In this document: piece by piece, positions 7,940 to 18,654 of the stretch
How the letters are laid out: every line of letters starts with the position of its first letter
How positions within the stretch are numbered: position 1 is the first letter of the stretch
Assembly: GCF_005886345.1 (NCBI RefSeq)
Contig: NZ_PNEC01000018.1
Location: 1 to 46,760 of the forward strand
Reading direction: 5' to 3'
Length of the DNA stretch: 46,760 nucleotides
Source: Pseudoalteromonas phenolica
Lineage (GTDB): Bacteria > Pseudomonadota > Gammaproteobacteria > Enterobacterales > Alteromonadaceae
Notes under the pieces: model-generated
The model's input: only the letters and a program-made list of their open reading frames with translations
Database searches by the model: none
Told to the model about the DNA's origin: nothing
Program-made: the position numbers and the translations under genes

Positions 7940-10900
7940 ATGAAAATAGGAAAGCAAAAACTTTGGCGGATGATCGTCGCGCCAATGGTATTCAGTATAG
8001 CATTAACAGCTTGCGGTGGAGGGTCCGATGATCCTGCGCCTAGCCCTAGCCCTAGCCCAGATCCCACCCCTGAGAACCAAGCCCCCACAGTCAGTATTGC
8101 TGAGTTAGAGGAAGCCAAAGAGCAAGAGGCGTTCACGTTGACTGCGACTGCAACTGATAGTGATGGTGATATCGCAAAATATGAATGGTCAACGGATTCT
8201 TCTTTAGACTTCACACTAGCAGGTGTAGACACAAATGAATTAACGGTTACTAGCCCTGATATTTCTGCAGATACCCCTGTAACTTTTAAGCTGACGGTGA
8301 CCGATAATGGTACGGCGGCTAAAACTGCCAGTGCAGAACAAACTGTGCTTATTAAGCGGAAAGTGTCATCAGTCACAATTACAGGGATTGTAACGGATGA
8401 ACCTATTGCCAATGCCAATGTCACGGTGTCCGCGGGTGAATCATCCGTTCAGACGCAGTCAGGCTCTGATGGCAAATACACCGCAGAGTTAATTGTTGAT
8501 GAATCTGAAGTAACAGATCTAGTTCAGATTAAAGCTCAAGGTACTGGTGAGCAAAACCAAGTGGAGTTTTGGTCATTACTTAACTCAGTTGAAACGGTGA
8601 TAGAGCAAGCAGGTGATGATGGCATATTACAAAGAGAAGAGAATTTCTCAGTGAATGTCACAAATGTCACAACTGCGGAGTATGCACTTATTTCACGAGA
8701 TGGTGAGATCCCAAATGATGATGAAGCATTAAAAACGGCATTATTAAATGTTGATGCAGATGAAAAACTTCAACTGGCAACACTCATTAAAGTTGTTGTT
8801 GATAACCCTGAGTTTTCTTTACCTGAAGGGGTTAACAATACCTTAGAGTTAGTCTCATCAGTTGAAACAGCGGAAGCTTTTGAAGCTGAGGTGAATGAAA
8901 AAGACCCAACCATTATTGAAGAAACTAAAAAAGAAATAAAAGAAGATACTGACTTAGTAACTGGCCCTTCAGGCTCATTAGTTGGTGAGTATATTCTTCA
9001 ATCACCTCGTTACTACAATAACCTGGCTTATCATTTGAGTCTTAAAGAAGACAGCACAGGTGTAATTCATGGTATTGACCAGCAAGTTATCAGTAATTGG
9101 ACGTTAGATGGTAACAAGTTATCGCTTGAATTTGCTAATGCCCTGAAAAAGTCTGTTTCAGAAACTACACTAGAAGACCAATCTACACAGCGTGTTGAGA
9201 CATTCGTCAGCGGTATGAGTATGGTGGTCCTCGGTGAAAATGAAGTATTTAGATCCGTTGAAGTGACAGAAACGACCTATCAAATGATTGGAGAGGTTGA
9301 GCAAACACCTGAAACCGTCACTTACATTAGTAATTTAACAAGTAAGATGCAAACAGCAGAACCGACAGCAGAAATGCTTACTGCTGGTGATGCGACTTGG
9401 TATATAGATTTAGACGACAGAGATTTTACCCTTAACGATAAACCAGAAGATGAAGTCTCTAAACTTATATTTAACCTTGATGGCACAATTACTTCAGACA
9501 AAGCCAATGAAGAAATAACTTGGATTATTGAAGATCGAGCGCTTGTTATCAGTTACAAAGGTTTTGTTGATGAGACTAAGCAAGAGGTTGAGTTCCAAGG
9601 AGCAGTGTCTATTTGGCTAACCAAAGTCCTAGATGCAGGTTATCAGGTTGTTACTTTAGATCCGAGTGATGAAGAATGGCCGAATACTGAATATGGTCTA
9701 TTTATCAAGTCAGCAGATGTTACTGTTAACGAGACAACTATGTCAGGTCGTTGGCATGGTTTCTATGGCTTAAATCAAAGTTACTATATGGACTTGTACC
9801 CTGACGGCTCTCTATATTTTGGTTTAGAGCGCAGTGACTACGTTTGGGATATTGACGGTACGACTATGGTGCGCAAGGTATACATGCAAAATGGCCATCG
9901 CGTTGAGAGTTGTTTTGAAGAGAGAGATGACTGCTCGCTTGTTGGCCTAACGAATCATGAAATATTAGCTATGGTCAATGATCGCTATTATATCAAGCGA
10001 ACTTTCCTTTGGATGAACCAAGAAGGCATCATGGAAGTTTCACAAGTAGGGCTCTTTATTTTTGAGTATAACAGTGATCTGAGTATTACCTCATTTGATC
10101 AAGTGTTACCAAATTACGGAGACACTTATGTGTGGATGCAAGATGCATCAGGGAATTTGGTTTTAGTCCAAATTAACCGTGACAGTGAAGAATCTGATGG
10201 GGTGATCACCATAGCTAATCAAGAATATGCCTTTAACTTTGCTGATGGCACCATTGTGTACGAAGTAGAAGGGGTTAAGTATGTTCTTGAAATCACAGCA
10301 AGCTCTCAGGAATACCTTTCAGTATGCTTGTATGTTGAAAGTGTAGGGTGTACGGATGAAGGTAAAGCCAAGCTTTGGAAGCAAATGCCATTAATGGGTA
10401 ATTCCATCATTAATAATTCAGATTTATATGTTGGAGAGGCAGTAGGCTTAAGTCTAGATCGTTGGGGTAATGGTAAGTTGAAAACAGCTATGACGGAGCA
10501 CGATGTATATTGGTACGTTGCACCTGAAGGCATGATTGAAATTAACCTACAGTCTCCATCGACGATTTATAGTAATAATAATAATGGTGTGATGACAGAG
10601 CATAAACTCACAGGTTATCACGTTAAACTAGATGCCAGCGATGCCATGAAGGTCTCTGTTACAAAGCGGGTCGATGTTTACACCGATGGTAGTATGACCG
10701 GTGATATGCATCATGACTTTATGGCTAAACTCTATTATGAAAGAGATTTCTTAGACTTATCAGGAGTTGATTTCGTAGGAAAATGGGTTGCTTACGACCA
10801 AGCCGATGGAAACCAAATTAGTCGTGTAGAATTCAAGGCTGATGGTACTGGTACCGTGAAATCTACTTTTGATGAACCAGATGAAAACGGTGATTTTACT

Positions 10901-11785
10901 TGGTCTGTAATGGGCAATGCATTGCAATTACAGTTTGGTGATACAGAGTACGACAACCTCCACATGACCAAAGACTTAGCGGTTGGTTATCAATTTGTTG
11001 ATAACTTTACTGACGTTGGCGATGTATACTCAAGCCAAATTGTGGCAGGTATCTTAATCAAAGATACCGCTCCTGCATTGAGCAAAGCAGATTACCAAGG
11101 TCGTTGGCTGTACTTTGATGGCACAGAGCAAACTAGTGGTCAAAATGGCACAGAGATCTACCCTGAAGCAGAAAATGACAGCTACCTGACTTTTGTGTTT
11201 GGTACAGTTATTAGTTCATATCAGGGCCGTTATGAAGATGGACAAGTGATAAGAGCTCGCTATGTGAACCCAAGTAATAACGAGCGGATGAGATATTGTG
11301 AGCCATCAGATACTTGTGTATTACAAGGTGAAATGCGCTATCAAATGGTTGCCGAGCATGAAGGTCGTTACTTCTGGGCGAGAGAGTTTAGTAGCTTTGA
11401 CACTGATGGTAATGAATACCCTAATTCGGGTGTGATGTTTGTCGGGGAACGTAGCGAGTCTACAGATATTGCAACGCTTGAAGACTATCATGTTGACTTC
11501 TTCTACCTTCACCAAGCAGGCGATAACGGTTCGATAGCTTGGTATTCAACGAATAGCACAAATGAGATGGGTGAATCTATACATACATTGCAGATAGGTG
11601 ATGCCGAAGCTGTACCATTTACTTTTGAAAATGGTCAGATGCATCTAATACTCGATGGTCAAGATACCATTATTGAGCTGGTACCAGGCAGTAATAACAA
11701 AGATGGACTAACATTGTGTAAATATCTCAAGGACAATGAGTGTACTGCACAAGACCATGTGCCTTTGTTTTTTAACGCTCCATGA
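7940..11785 (+). CDS. Large modular surface lipoprotein A (PKD-like domain, tandem modules)
   Basis: This 1281-aa protein has lipobox LTAC (Cys25), then GGGSDD and a proline/serine tether (PSPSPSPDPTP). Residues about 48-140 form a PKD/cadherin-like beta-sandwich (SDGDIAKYEWS). Residues about 145-230 resemble a carboxypeptidase-regulatory-like fold (TGIVTDEPIANANVTV). From about 345 there are two copies of a long module of unknown fold; each has a strand-rich first half, a W-rich middle ending in GYQ, and a block containing GRWxxFxG (near 603 and 1053). The Asp/Glu excess suits a secreted, cation-binding protein. The downstream gene is a paralogue. Start ATG 7940 has CAGGA upstream. Function unknown; a surface adhesin or carbohydrate-binding role is only a guess. 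Confidence 0.75.
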   Translation: MKIGKQKLWRMIVAPMVFSIALTACGGGSDDPAPSPSPSPDPTPENQAPTVSIAELEEAKEQEAFTLTATATDSDGDIAKYEWSTDSSLDFTLAGVDTNELTVTSPDISADTPVTFKLTVTDNGTAAKTASAEQTVLIKRKVSSVTITGIVTDEPIANANVTVSAGESSVQTQSGSDGKYTAELIVDESEVTDLVQIKAQGTGEQNQVEFWSLLNSVETVIEQAGDDGILQREENFSVNVTNVTTAEYALISRDGEIPNDDEALKTALLNVDADEKLQLATLIKVVVDNPEFSLPEGVNNTLELVSSVETAEAFEAEVNEKDPTIIEETKKEIKEDTDLVTGPSGSLVGEYILQSPRYYNNLAYHLSLKEDSTGVIHGIDQQVISNWTLDGNKLSLEFANALKKSVSETTLEDQSTQRVETFVSGMSMVVLGENEVFRSVEVTETTYQMIGEVEQTPETVTYISNLTSKMQTAEPTAEMLTAGDATWYIDLDDRDFTLNDKPEDEVSKLIFNLDGTITSDKANEEITWIIEDRALVISYKGFVDETKQEVEFQGAVSIWLTKVLDAGYQVVTLDPSDEEWPNTEYGLFIKSADVTVNETTMSGRWHGFYGLNQSYYMDLYPDGSLYFGLERSDYVWDIDGTTMVRKVYMQNGHRVESCFEERDDCSLVGLTNHEILAMVNDRYYIKRTFLWMNQEGIMEVSQVGLFIFEYNSDLSITSFDQVLPNYGDTYVWMQDASGNLVLVQINRDSEESDGVITIANQEYAFNFADGTIVYEVEGVKYVLEITASSQEYLSVCLYVESVGCTDEGKAKLWKQMPLMGNSIINNSDLYVGEAVGLSLDRWGNGKLKTAMTEHDVYWYVAPEGMIEINLQSPSTIYSNNNNGVMTEHKLTGYHVKLDASDAMKVSVTKRVDVYTDGSMTGDMHHDFMAKLYYERDFLDLSGVDFVGKWVAYDQADGNQISRVEFKADGTGTVKSTFDEPDENGDFTWSVMGNALQLQFGDTEYDNLHMTKDLAVGYQFVDNFTDVGDVYSSQIVAGILIKDTAPALSKADYQGRWLYFDGTEQTSGQNGTEIYPEAENDSYLTFVFGTVISSYQGRYEDGQVIRARYVNPSNNERMRYCEPSDTCVLQGEMRYQMVAEHEGRYFWAREFSSFDTDGNEYPNSGVMFVGERSESTDIATLEDYHVDFFYLHQAGDNGSIAWYSTNSTNEMGESIHTLQIGDAEAVPFTFENGQMHLILDGQDTIIELVPGSNNKDGLTLCKYLKDNECTAQDHVPLFFNAP

Positions 11786-11805
11786 ATTAATAATATATCT
11801 GATGA

Positions 11806-11829
11806 AGGGCTCTTAGGAGCCCTTTTTAT
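11806..11829 (+). terminator. Rho-independent terminator between the two giant lipoprotein genes
   Basis: AGGGCTC (11806-11812) pairs with GAGCCCT (11817-11823) around TTAG and is followed by a T-run. The two paralogues are therefore probably separate transcripts. Confidence 0.9.
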
Positions 11830-11957
11830 TGAGCATTAAATTGTGTGCTTAATAAAAGTTGGCCTAATAGTTTGTTGAGCGATTAGCAATAAAGACATAT
11901 AATACACGCCTTTTTTTAACGTGATTACTTATTTTTTAACATTGTGGAGGAAATACT

Positions 11958-14900
11958 TTGTTAAATCACCGTCTCAGAAAGGGGCCAATCGCAGCGTTGT
12001 TAATGTCATTAATGTTAACAGCATGTGGTGGCGGAGAGGACTCTCCTTCGGAACAACCTAGCCCAACCCCTCAGCCAGCTGAAAATAAAGCACCTACTGT
12101 AAACATACAAGGTGTGGCAGAAGCCAAAGAACAAAAAGCATTTGAACTGATTGCCAATGCGTCTGATAGCGATGGCTCAATTGCCAGTTATACTTGGTCA
12201 CATGATTCAGATTTAGAGATTGCATTTAGTAATAAAACAGCTGCAACGACTGAAATCACAGTCCCGGATATCTCTGAAGATAAAAGTATTACGTTCACTA
12301 TGACAGTTGAAGATGACAAAGGGGCCAGTGCTTCTGAGTCTGTTACTGTTACAGTTAAAAGAAAAGTATCAAGTGTCACAATTACCGGTATTGTGACCGA
12401 TAAACCAATCGCCAATGCCATTGTTGATGTATCAGCCGCACAGGCGTCTGAGCAAGTAACCGCAGATGCAAACGGTGGCTACTCAGCGACTTTAGTCGTA
12501 GATGAAAGCGAAGTTGATGCGCTTGTAAGAATCTCTGCAAAAGGGGTGGGCGCACAAGAAAAAGTGACATTTGTCTCTCAGCTTAACTCAGTAGCTAAAC
12601 TGGTTGAGCAAGCGGGTGATGATGGTATTTTAAGTAAAGAAGAAAACTTTGCAGTTAACGTTACCAACGTGACGACCGCTGAATACGCGCTTTTAACTCG
12701 AAACAACACCAGTTTCACCAATGATGAAGAGCTTTCAGCTGCACTACTTAATGTCGATGCGAATGAAAAGATTGAGTTAGCGACGCTAATTAAAATCGTG
12801 GTCGACAATGATGACTTTGAGCTGCCAGAAGGCGTAGAGTCAACCTTAGACCTGATTGATGACGAGCAGACGGCGAATGAATTTACCGAGCAGGTCAATG
12901 AGACCAACCCAACGCTTTTAGAAGAAACCAAAGAAGAAATTAAAAAAGACACTGACCTTGTTGATGGCGCCAAAGGTGAACTGACAGGCAGTTATATTCT
13001 TCAATCAGTCAAATACTATGATGCCCCAGCGTATCACATTGACATCAATGACAATGGCGCAGCACAAATTACGGCGTATGATACCCAAGCAGCACAGTGG
13101 CAATATGAAGGTAATGTATTAACCATTACACCGACTGAGCCTTTAACCTTATTTAAAGGAAATTCAGCCGATAAAGGGGCAGTGACAATCACAGCCACAA
13201 GCCTAGCCCTTAACGTGTTAGGTGAAAATGACGTATTCAGAACAGTTGATATTGTTGAAGCAAGAACATCAACGTATGAAGACGGCACGGTAGAAAATAC
13301 TGAGTACAAAGCCACATCAAACCTATTAGATAAAGCAAAAACCATCACGTTATCAGAAGCAGATTTACTCGGTGATTGGGTGTTAGAGCTCATTGACCGT
13401 GATAACAGCAATGGAGATGAGCCAGCTGAAAAGTTACGTTTCTCTGCAGGCGGTAAACTTGAATCACTAGAAGAAGGTGATAACAACGAAGAGCTATCAT
13501 GGCGTCTTGCTGACAATGTACTAGTCGTAAACTACAAAGATACCAAAGAAGATGGCTCTATCGAAGAAGGTGAAGCATCATTTTGGTTCACTAAGTCACT
13601 GGCAAGTGGCTATCAGTTTGTTCTAAAAGACACCTCTGACCCGCGTTGGTCAGACACAGAATACGGTGTACTACTTAAAATTGATACTAACCTGCAAGTA
13701 TCAGAAAGCGATTTAATTGGTCGCTGGACAGGCTTTATCGGCCTGCAACAAGACCTATACACCATGGACTTATTTGAGTCAGGTGAGCTATACCTTGACG
13801 CATATGACCTAGAGCATGCTTGGTTCTTAGATGGCAATGTGATGCACCGCCAACGCTTCATCCAGAATGACTACACCGTTGTGAGCAAGTGTGATGTGAC
13901 TGAATCAAACTGCTACCTTTATGAAGATGTGAGACATGAAGTTCTCGCCATTGAAAACGGCTACATTGCACTAGAAAGAGAATATATTCGTTTCAATAAC
14001 CTAGGTGAAATCACTTTTTCAGACAGCAGTGCGTTCGTTTATCAATACAGCGCTGAGATTGCACAAACAAAACTGCAAGCATCAATGCTGAGAACAAACA
14101 TGGAGTTCTTCATTGAAGAGAGCGAAAAAGGAAATTGGACCCCAGTTCGAATTGAATACTTCAGACCAAATTGGTATCCAAGCTTCATTTACTTCGGTGA
14201 CGAAAGCTACGAGGTGACATTAGTTGACGGCATGCTGAAATACAGCACAGCTGAAGGTAATAAAGTCCTAGAGCTAATTGAGTATGGTGTTTCTGGGTGG
14301 GTTGTTTGTATGCGTGATGAAAACGCACAATGTGATGAGTCAAACAAGCTAACACTGCACTTTGATGTGCCACAAGTCACTATTACAGTCGAATCAAATG
14401 AAGGTGGTAATTTGACACCTGAGAGCACTACAGTGCCCTTTGGTAGCTATGTGGAGTTATTTGCGAATCCAGCACCAAATTATGGCATTGCAAATGTTGA
14501 AGGGTGTAACGGTTACTTAAACGGCGATATCTTCGTAATCCCATCAGCAACAGAAAGCTGTAAGGTTACGGCCACGTTTGAGCCTTACTTAAACTTTACT
14601 GCAACAGCGTCAATAGGTGGCTCTGTAACGCCTTCTGATATTTGGGCACCAGCGGGTAGCTATGTAGAGTTTATGATTACTCTTGAATTGGGTTATATGA
14701 TTGATTCAATTTCAGGTTGTGAAGAAGGTGAGCTATTAGAAGGTGGCATTTTCGCCATTAATAACCCGACGATGGCGTGTGAGCTAAACGTTCAGTTTAA
14801 AAATGTACTGAATAGTAGTTTTGTAGTTTACTCAGATGAGTTCGCTACTCGCCCAGCCTATCATTTTGAATTAAATGAAGCGGGTGATACGGGCTTTGTA

Positions 14901-17675
14901 AGCATGGTGAATCGTGTTGCTATCGCATCGGTAAACCCATTAAATGAGTTTGAAACCGAGTATGTTTTATCTGAGCCATTGATTATTTCTCAATCTCAGC
15001 GCCACAAGAGCGATGAAAATGGCGATTATGTCTACGACGACATGGGTAATCCTGTTTACGAGTCTTTAGAAACCTCTACAGAGGTTGTGTATGTATCCAT
15101 CATATCTGATACGAGTGATTTAATTGATGCGAGCCTAAACTATTCTGCACGCGTATATGTTGATGGTGTAGAAGATTCTTCGTTGGCTTATCAAAATACC
15201 TTAGCGCAAAACCTAGTTCATAAGCAGACTGTTTCATTACCGAGTGAGTCTGAACTTATTGGTACTTGGGTGTTTGATTTCAATGACAATGCGCTAGCCC
15301 AAGATATTGACTTAGTGGAAACTTTCAGCCTGTCTGCGAGCGGTGTGATGACGCGAGAAGAAGATGAATATAACCAAGGTCAAAATATTACTTTTAGCTG
15401 GTCTTTCGATACTGAGCGCAATGCTTTAGCAATTAAGCGTGAGGGTGATATCAATGACACCACCTATCTGTGGCCTGTTAAAAATCTAGAGGCAGGCTAT
15501 CAGTTTGTAGCGCAGGTCGAGAGTGTTGAGCCATCAACAGCCAAAGCAAAATGGGGCCGCATGTTCAAACAGCAAGCAGGTTTGAATGTAACTGAAGATC
15601 AAGTAATTGGTCGTTGGCTTGGCTTCATCGGTAATGAGCAAGATTTATATGATCTATGGGTCATTCCGAGCGAACAATGGGGGTTAGATGTTCGTTTTGG
15701 TTTAAGTGGTGACTCTAGTTATGATGGCCGTGTTGAAGACGGCGTGTTTTACAGAGAACGTTATTTCTCTGAGGGATACGGAAAAGTAAAATGGTGTGAT
15801 GTTAGCCTTGATACTTGCTGGAAAGGTCTTCGCATGACTCATAAGTTTGTTGCTATTGTTGGTAATAAGTATTTCATTCATCGTCGAATAGAAGATGGAG
15901 ATTGGAAAAATAACGAGTTAGCTGTCAGCTATGATTCTTTATTTATTTATGAGTATTATCCAGAGACAAGTTACAGTAGTTTTTCTGTTGGTATGTTCCA
16001 CTCGGGTTTAGAGGAGTTCTTTATCAAGGACGAATATGGCAACCTATCTACTATTGCAATCCAGTATGAGACTGATTATGAACAAGAGGGCAACCCTTTT
16101 GTAAACCAAATCACCATTGATGGTTTGAGTTATGATTTAACTATCGCTGATGGTAAGTTATTCTATAATGACGGCAACCAAGATATGGTTGTTGAAATGT
16201 TAGATAACACAGGTGCTGAGTTTGTCGTGTGTATTTATGAGGCTAGTTTAAGCTGTGCCGAAGGAACACAAGTAACCTGGCATTTTGAACAACCAGCAAT
16301 CGACAGCTTTTATCTAACTGATACTAGTTTATATACTTCAGATGTGTATCACTTTGAATTTAATGCAGGTGGTACTGCCAATGTTTTGATGACGCCGTAT
16401 GAACAGGGTTCTCAAGCGATTGCTGCAACTTGGACAAGTAGCGATGTGCTAACACTGACTCCTCAGACACGTACGGTGACGAACTCATGGATGACAAGCG
16501 ATGAGTCAGGTAACTCTGTTCAACGAGAAACAATTTTAGCTGGGTGGGAAGTTGCATCTGAAGGTGACTTTGCCACTGTAAAAGTAACCTATCATACAGA
16601 AGATGATGGTGTGTTTGTTTCTGAAGAGGTTTTTGAATCTCGTTTGAACAAACTAAAACTCGGTGAAATGTTGGTTGATACGAGTACACAGGATTGGACT
16701 GGCGATTGGGTTCTATCAAACTTTGACGGTGAAGATGGCAACAATTATGCCGGCCATTTGACTTTGAATGATAACTTCACCGGTACGGCTGAGGTGGCAG
16801 GCTCAAGCGAAGTAGAGCAGTTTAATTGGGCGGTTAGCAATGGTAGTTTGGAGCTAGATTTTGGCAGTGATATCAAAGTAGCTGTTGAGTTAAATCGCGA
16901 TATCAACACAGGTTACCAATATACTCAGTTTGTTACTGAGGGCACAAATACTGTGAGTGTCAATGGCGGGTTGATGATCAAGAAGCAGTCTATCACTATG
17001 ACTGAACAAGATTATTATGGTCGCTGGGGTTATTTTGATGGCGCAGAACACACTGATTACTCGTTCGCCATGGAAATTTATGATGATCTTAGTGTACGTT
17101 TTGGTCTAGTCGCGTCTACACTTCAAGGCCGCTTTGTCGATGGGCAATTTGTCCGTTCTGTGTATTACGATACAAGTACTCAAGAATACTTTAGATTTTG
17201 TACACCAGAACAAGTTGATTGTCAGCTTTATTACGAATTACGCTACACGCCAGTTACCACTGATGGCAGTAAAGTATTTTTCTTAAGAGATTCTTATAAA
17301 GGCGACGGTGCTCAAGGTGCAATTTATACATCAAGCTATATTCTTGTAAAAGAAAAAATGCCAAGCATGGAGATTGCTAAAATTGAAGACTTCCACTTAA
17401 ACAGTTTTTCAATGAAAGATGAGAATGATATAAGCTGGTATTCATGGAGTACCGATGCTGATGGTAATCGTTTATTGACAATAAATGGACAACAATACCC
17501 GTTTATTTTCAATGATGGTGTAATTGAAGTGACGCTTGATGATGGTTTCATGTATTTCATTGAGCTAGTTGCTGGTTCAAATACGAAAGAGGGCGTGACC
17601 TTGTGTAAGTATTTACAAGGTGATACCTGCTTAGAAGAAAACCATGTTCGCCTAAGCTATACAGTGACTTATTAA
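11958..17675 (+). CDS. Giant modular surface lipoprotein B, paralogue of lipoprotein A
   Basis: This 1905-aa protein starts at TTG 11958, supported by GGAGG at 11946-11950 with a seven-base spacer and by the resulting lipobox LTAC (Cys23). It shares the whole N-terminal plan of lipoprotein A: tether, PKD-like domain, then VSSVTITGIVTD and a regulatory-like fold. It carries three copies of the long module (about 340-800, 953-1440 and 1448-1905) with GRWTGFIG, GRWLGFIG and GRWGYFDG signatures. Between the first and second module are two InlB-type repeats (about 808-951) with GGNLTPESTTVPFGSYV and GGSVTPSDIWAPAGSYV. Cysteine pairs recur in each module and may form disulfides. Function unknown. 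Confidence 0.75.
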   Translation: MLNHRLRKGPIAALLMSLMLTACGGGEDSPSEQPSPTPQPAENKAPTVNIQGVAEAKEQKAFELIANASDSDGSIASYTWSHDSDLEIAFSNKTAATTEITVPDISEDKSITFTMTVEDDKGASASESVTVTVKRKVSSVTITGIVTDKPIANAIVDVSAAQASEQVTADANGGYSATLVVDESEVDALVRISAKGVGAQEKVTFVSQLNSVAKLVEQAGDDGILSKEENFAVNVTNVTTAEYALLTRNNTSFTNDEELSAALLNVDANEKIELATLIKIVVDNDDFELPEGVESTLDLIDDEQTANEFTEQVNETNPTLLEETKEEIKKDTDLVDGAKGELTGSYILQSVKYYDAPAYHIDINDNGAAQITAYDTQAAQWQYEGNVLTITPTEPLTLFKGNSADKGAVTITATSLALNVLGENDVFRTVDIVEARTSTYEDGTVENTEYKATSNLLDKAKTITLSEADLLGDWVLELIDRDNSNGDEPAEKLRFSAGGKLESLEEGDNNEELSWRLADNVLVVNYKDTKEDGSIEEGEASFWFTKSLASGYQFVLKDTSDPRWSDTEYGVLLKIDTNLQVSESDLIGRWTGFIGLQQDLYTMDLFESGELYLDAYDLEHAWFLDGNVMHRQRFIQNDYTVVSKCDVTESNCYLYEDVRHEVLAIENGYIALEREYIRFNNLGEITFSDSSAFVYQYSAEIAQTKLQASMLRTNMEFFIEESEKGNWTPVRIEYFRPNWYPSFIYFGDESYEVTLVDGMLKYSTAEGNKVLELIEYGVSGWVVCMRDENAQCDESNKLTLHFDVPQVTITVESNEGGNLTPESTTVPFGSYVELFANPAPNYGIANVEGCNGYLNGDIFVIPSATESCKVTATFEPYLNFTATASIGGSVTPSDIWAPAGSYVEFMITLELGYMIDSISGCEEGELLEGGIFAINNPTMACELNVQFKNVLNSSFVVYSDEFATRPAYHFELNEAGDTGFVSMVNRVAIASVNPLNEFETEYVLSEPLIISQSQRHKSDENGDYVYDDMGNPVYESLETSTEVVYVSIISDTSDLIDASLNYSARVYVDGVEDSSLAYQNTLAQNLVHKQTVSLPSESELIGTWVFDFNDNALAQDIDLVETFSLSASGVMTREEDEYNQGQNITFSWSFDTERNALAIKREGDINDTTYLWPVKNLEAGYQFVAQVESVEPSTAKAKWGRMFKQQAGLNVTEDQVIGRWLGFIGNEQDLYDLWVIPSEQWGLDVRFGLSGDSSYDGRVEDGVFYRERYFSEGYGKVKWCDVSLDTCWKGLRMTHKFVAIVGNKYFIHRRIEDGDWKNNELAVSYDSLFIYEYYPETSYSSFSVGMFHSGLEEFFIKDEYGNLSTIAIQYETDYEQEGNPFVNQITIDGLSYDLTIADGKLFYNDGNQDMVVEMLDNTGAEFVVCIYEASLSCAEGTQVTWHFEQPAIDSFYLTDTSLYTSDVYHFEFNAGGTANVLMTPYEQGSQAIAATWTSSDVLTLTPQTRTVTNSWMTSDESGNSVQRETILAGWEVASEGDFATVKVTYHTEDDGVFVSEEVFESRLNKLKLGEMLVDTSTQDWTGDWVLSNFDGEDGNNYAGHLTLNDNFTGTAEVAGSSEVEQFNWAVSNGSLELDFGSDIKVAVELNRDINTGYQYTQFVTEGTNTVSVNGGLMIKKQSITMTEQDYYGRWGYFDGAEHTDYSFAMEIYDDLSVRFGLVASTLQGRFVDGQFVRSVYYDTSTQEYFRFCTPEQVDCQLYYELRYTPVTTDGSKVFFLRDSYKGDGAQGAIYTSSYILVKEKMPSMEIAKIEDFHLNSFSMKDENDISWYSWSTDADGNRLLTINGQQYPFIFNDGVIEVTLDDGFMYFIELVAGSNTKEGVTLCKYLQGDTCLEENHVRLSYTVTY

Positions 17676-17700
17676 AGATCATATAAATCTTTGTTAGAGC

Positions 17701-17729
17701 AAATGCCACTCAATCGAGTGGCATTTTTG
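17701..17729 (+). terminator. Rho-independent terminator after giant lipoprotein B
   Basis: AATGCCACTC pairs with GAGTGGCATT around AATC and is followed by five T; it lies 25 bases after the stop codon. Confidence 0.94.
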
Positions 17730-17795
17730 TTTTAAGTTTGCTCATTTACATAAACTAAGCTAGTTAATAGGGAACTATAATTAAAAGGAATACTA

Positions 17796-18599
17796 ATGGC
17801 CAAAGTCACTTCATCGTCAATTTCAGCTTTTTGCTGGGCAGAATTATGTTCATCAGATTGGGCGGGCGGAAAACAGTTCTATACACAACTCTTTGACTGG
17901 CAGTTTGACGATCAACCCATAGGTGAAGGTTGTTATTACACTATGCTAAAGAAGCAAGCTGATGATGTCGCGGCCATGTATCAAATGATGCCTGAGCAAA
18001 AAGAGGCGAATATCCCCAGTCATTGGTTAGGCTATATTGCAGTCGAAAATATCGATGAAACCGCCGATAAAGCAAAGCAGCTAGGTGCAACGGTAATTCA
18101 TGGCCCTTGTGATGTGATGAGTGCCGGCCGTATGGTGATGATAAGCGATCCAGGCGGTGCGTTTGTGGCATTTTGGCAAGCTAACGAGCATATTGGCACA
18201 CAGAGAGTATTAGAGAAGAATACGCCTTATTGGCATGAGCTAGCTTGTCGAGGCAGTGAAAAAATCGGGCAGTTTTATAGCGAACTATTAGGTTGGCAGA
18301 TCCAAATCGAAAAAATGGAGCACATGGATTACACCTTGTTTTGTAATGAGCAAGGGCCTGTTGCAGGTATGCTCGAAATGACCGAAGAGTGGGAGGGTAT
18401 TCCTCCTCATTGGATGATTTATTTTGCTGTGGCAGATTGTGATGTGATGTCTGAAAAAGCCACGTCTCTAGGCGGGCAAGTTTGTGTGCCACCCACCGAT
18501 ATTCCAAATATAGGGCGTTTTGCTGTTATCACAGATCCGCAAGGTGCAGTATTCTCAATTATGCAATCTTGCAATGACGATATTGATTTGGATGCTTGA
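17796..18599 (+). CDS. VOC-family protein with two glyoxalase-like domains
   Basis: At 267 aa it consists of two tandem vicinal-oxygen-chelate domains (about 1-127 and 128-260). Each starts with an FCWAEL / YWHELACR strand, continues with a GGKQFYTQLFDWQ / GQFYSELLGWQ helix, and ends in ISDPGGAFVAFWQ / ITDPQGAVFSIMQ. Such proteins bind a metal and act on small molecules or confer resistance; the substrate cannot be told from sequence. AAAGGA precedes ATG 17796. The SDR gene follows after 55 bases in the same direction. Confidence 0.88.
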   Translation: MAKVTSSSISAFCWAELCSSDWAGGKQFYTQLFDWQFDDQPIGEGCYYTMLKKQADDVAAMYQMMPEQKEANIPSHWLGYIAVENIDETADKAKQLGATVIHGPCDVMSAGRMVMISDPGGAFVAFWQANEHIGTQRVLEKNTPYWHELACRGSEKIGQFYSELLGWQIQIEKMEHMDYTLFCNEQGPVAGMLEMTEEWEGIPPHWMIYFAVADCDVMSEKATSLGGQVCVPPTDIPNIGRFAVITDPQGAVFSIMQSCNDDIDLDA

Positions 18600-18654
18600 T
18601 ATTAAAGGTATTTGCCCCAAGTTCAGTAGGCATTAAAAATACTAGGAGAATACA

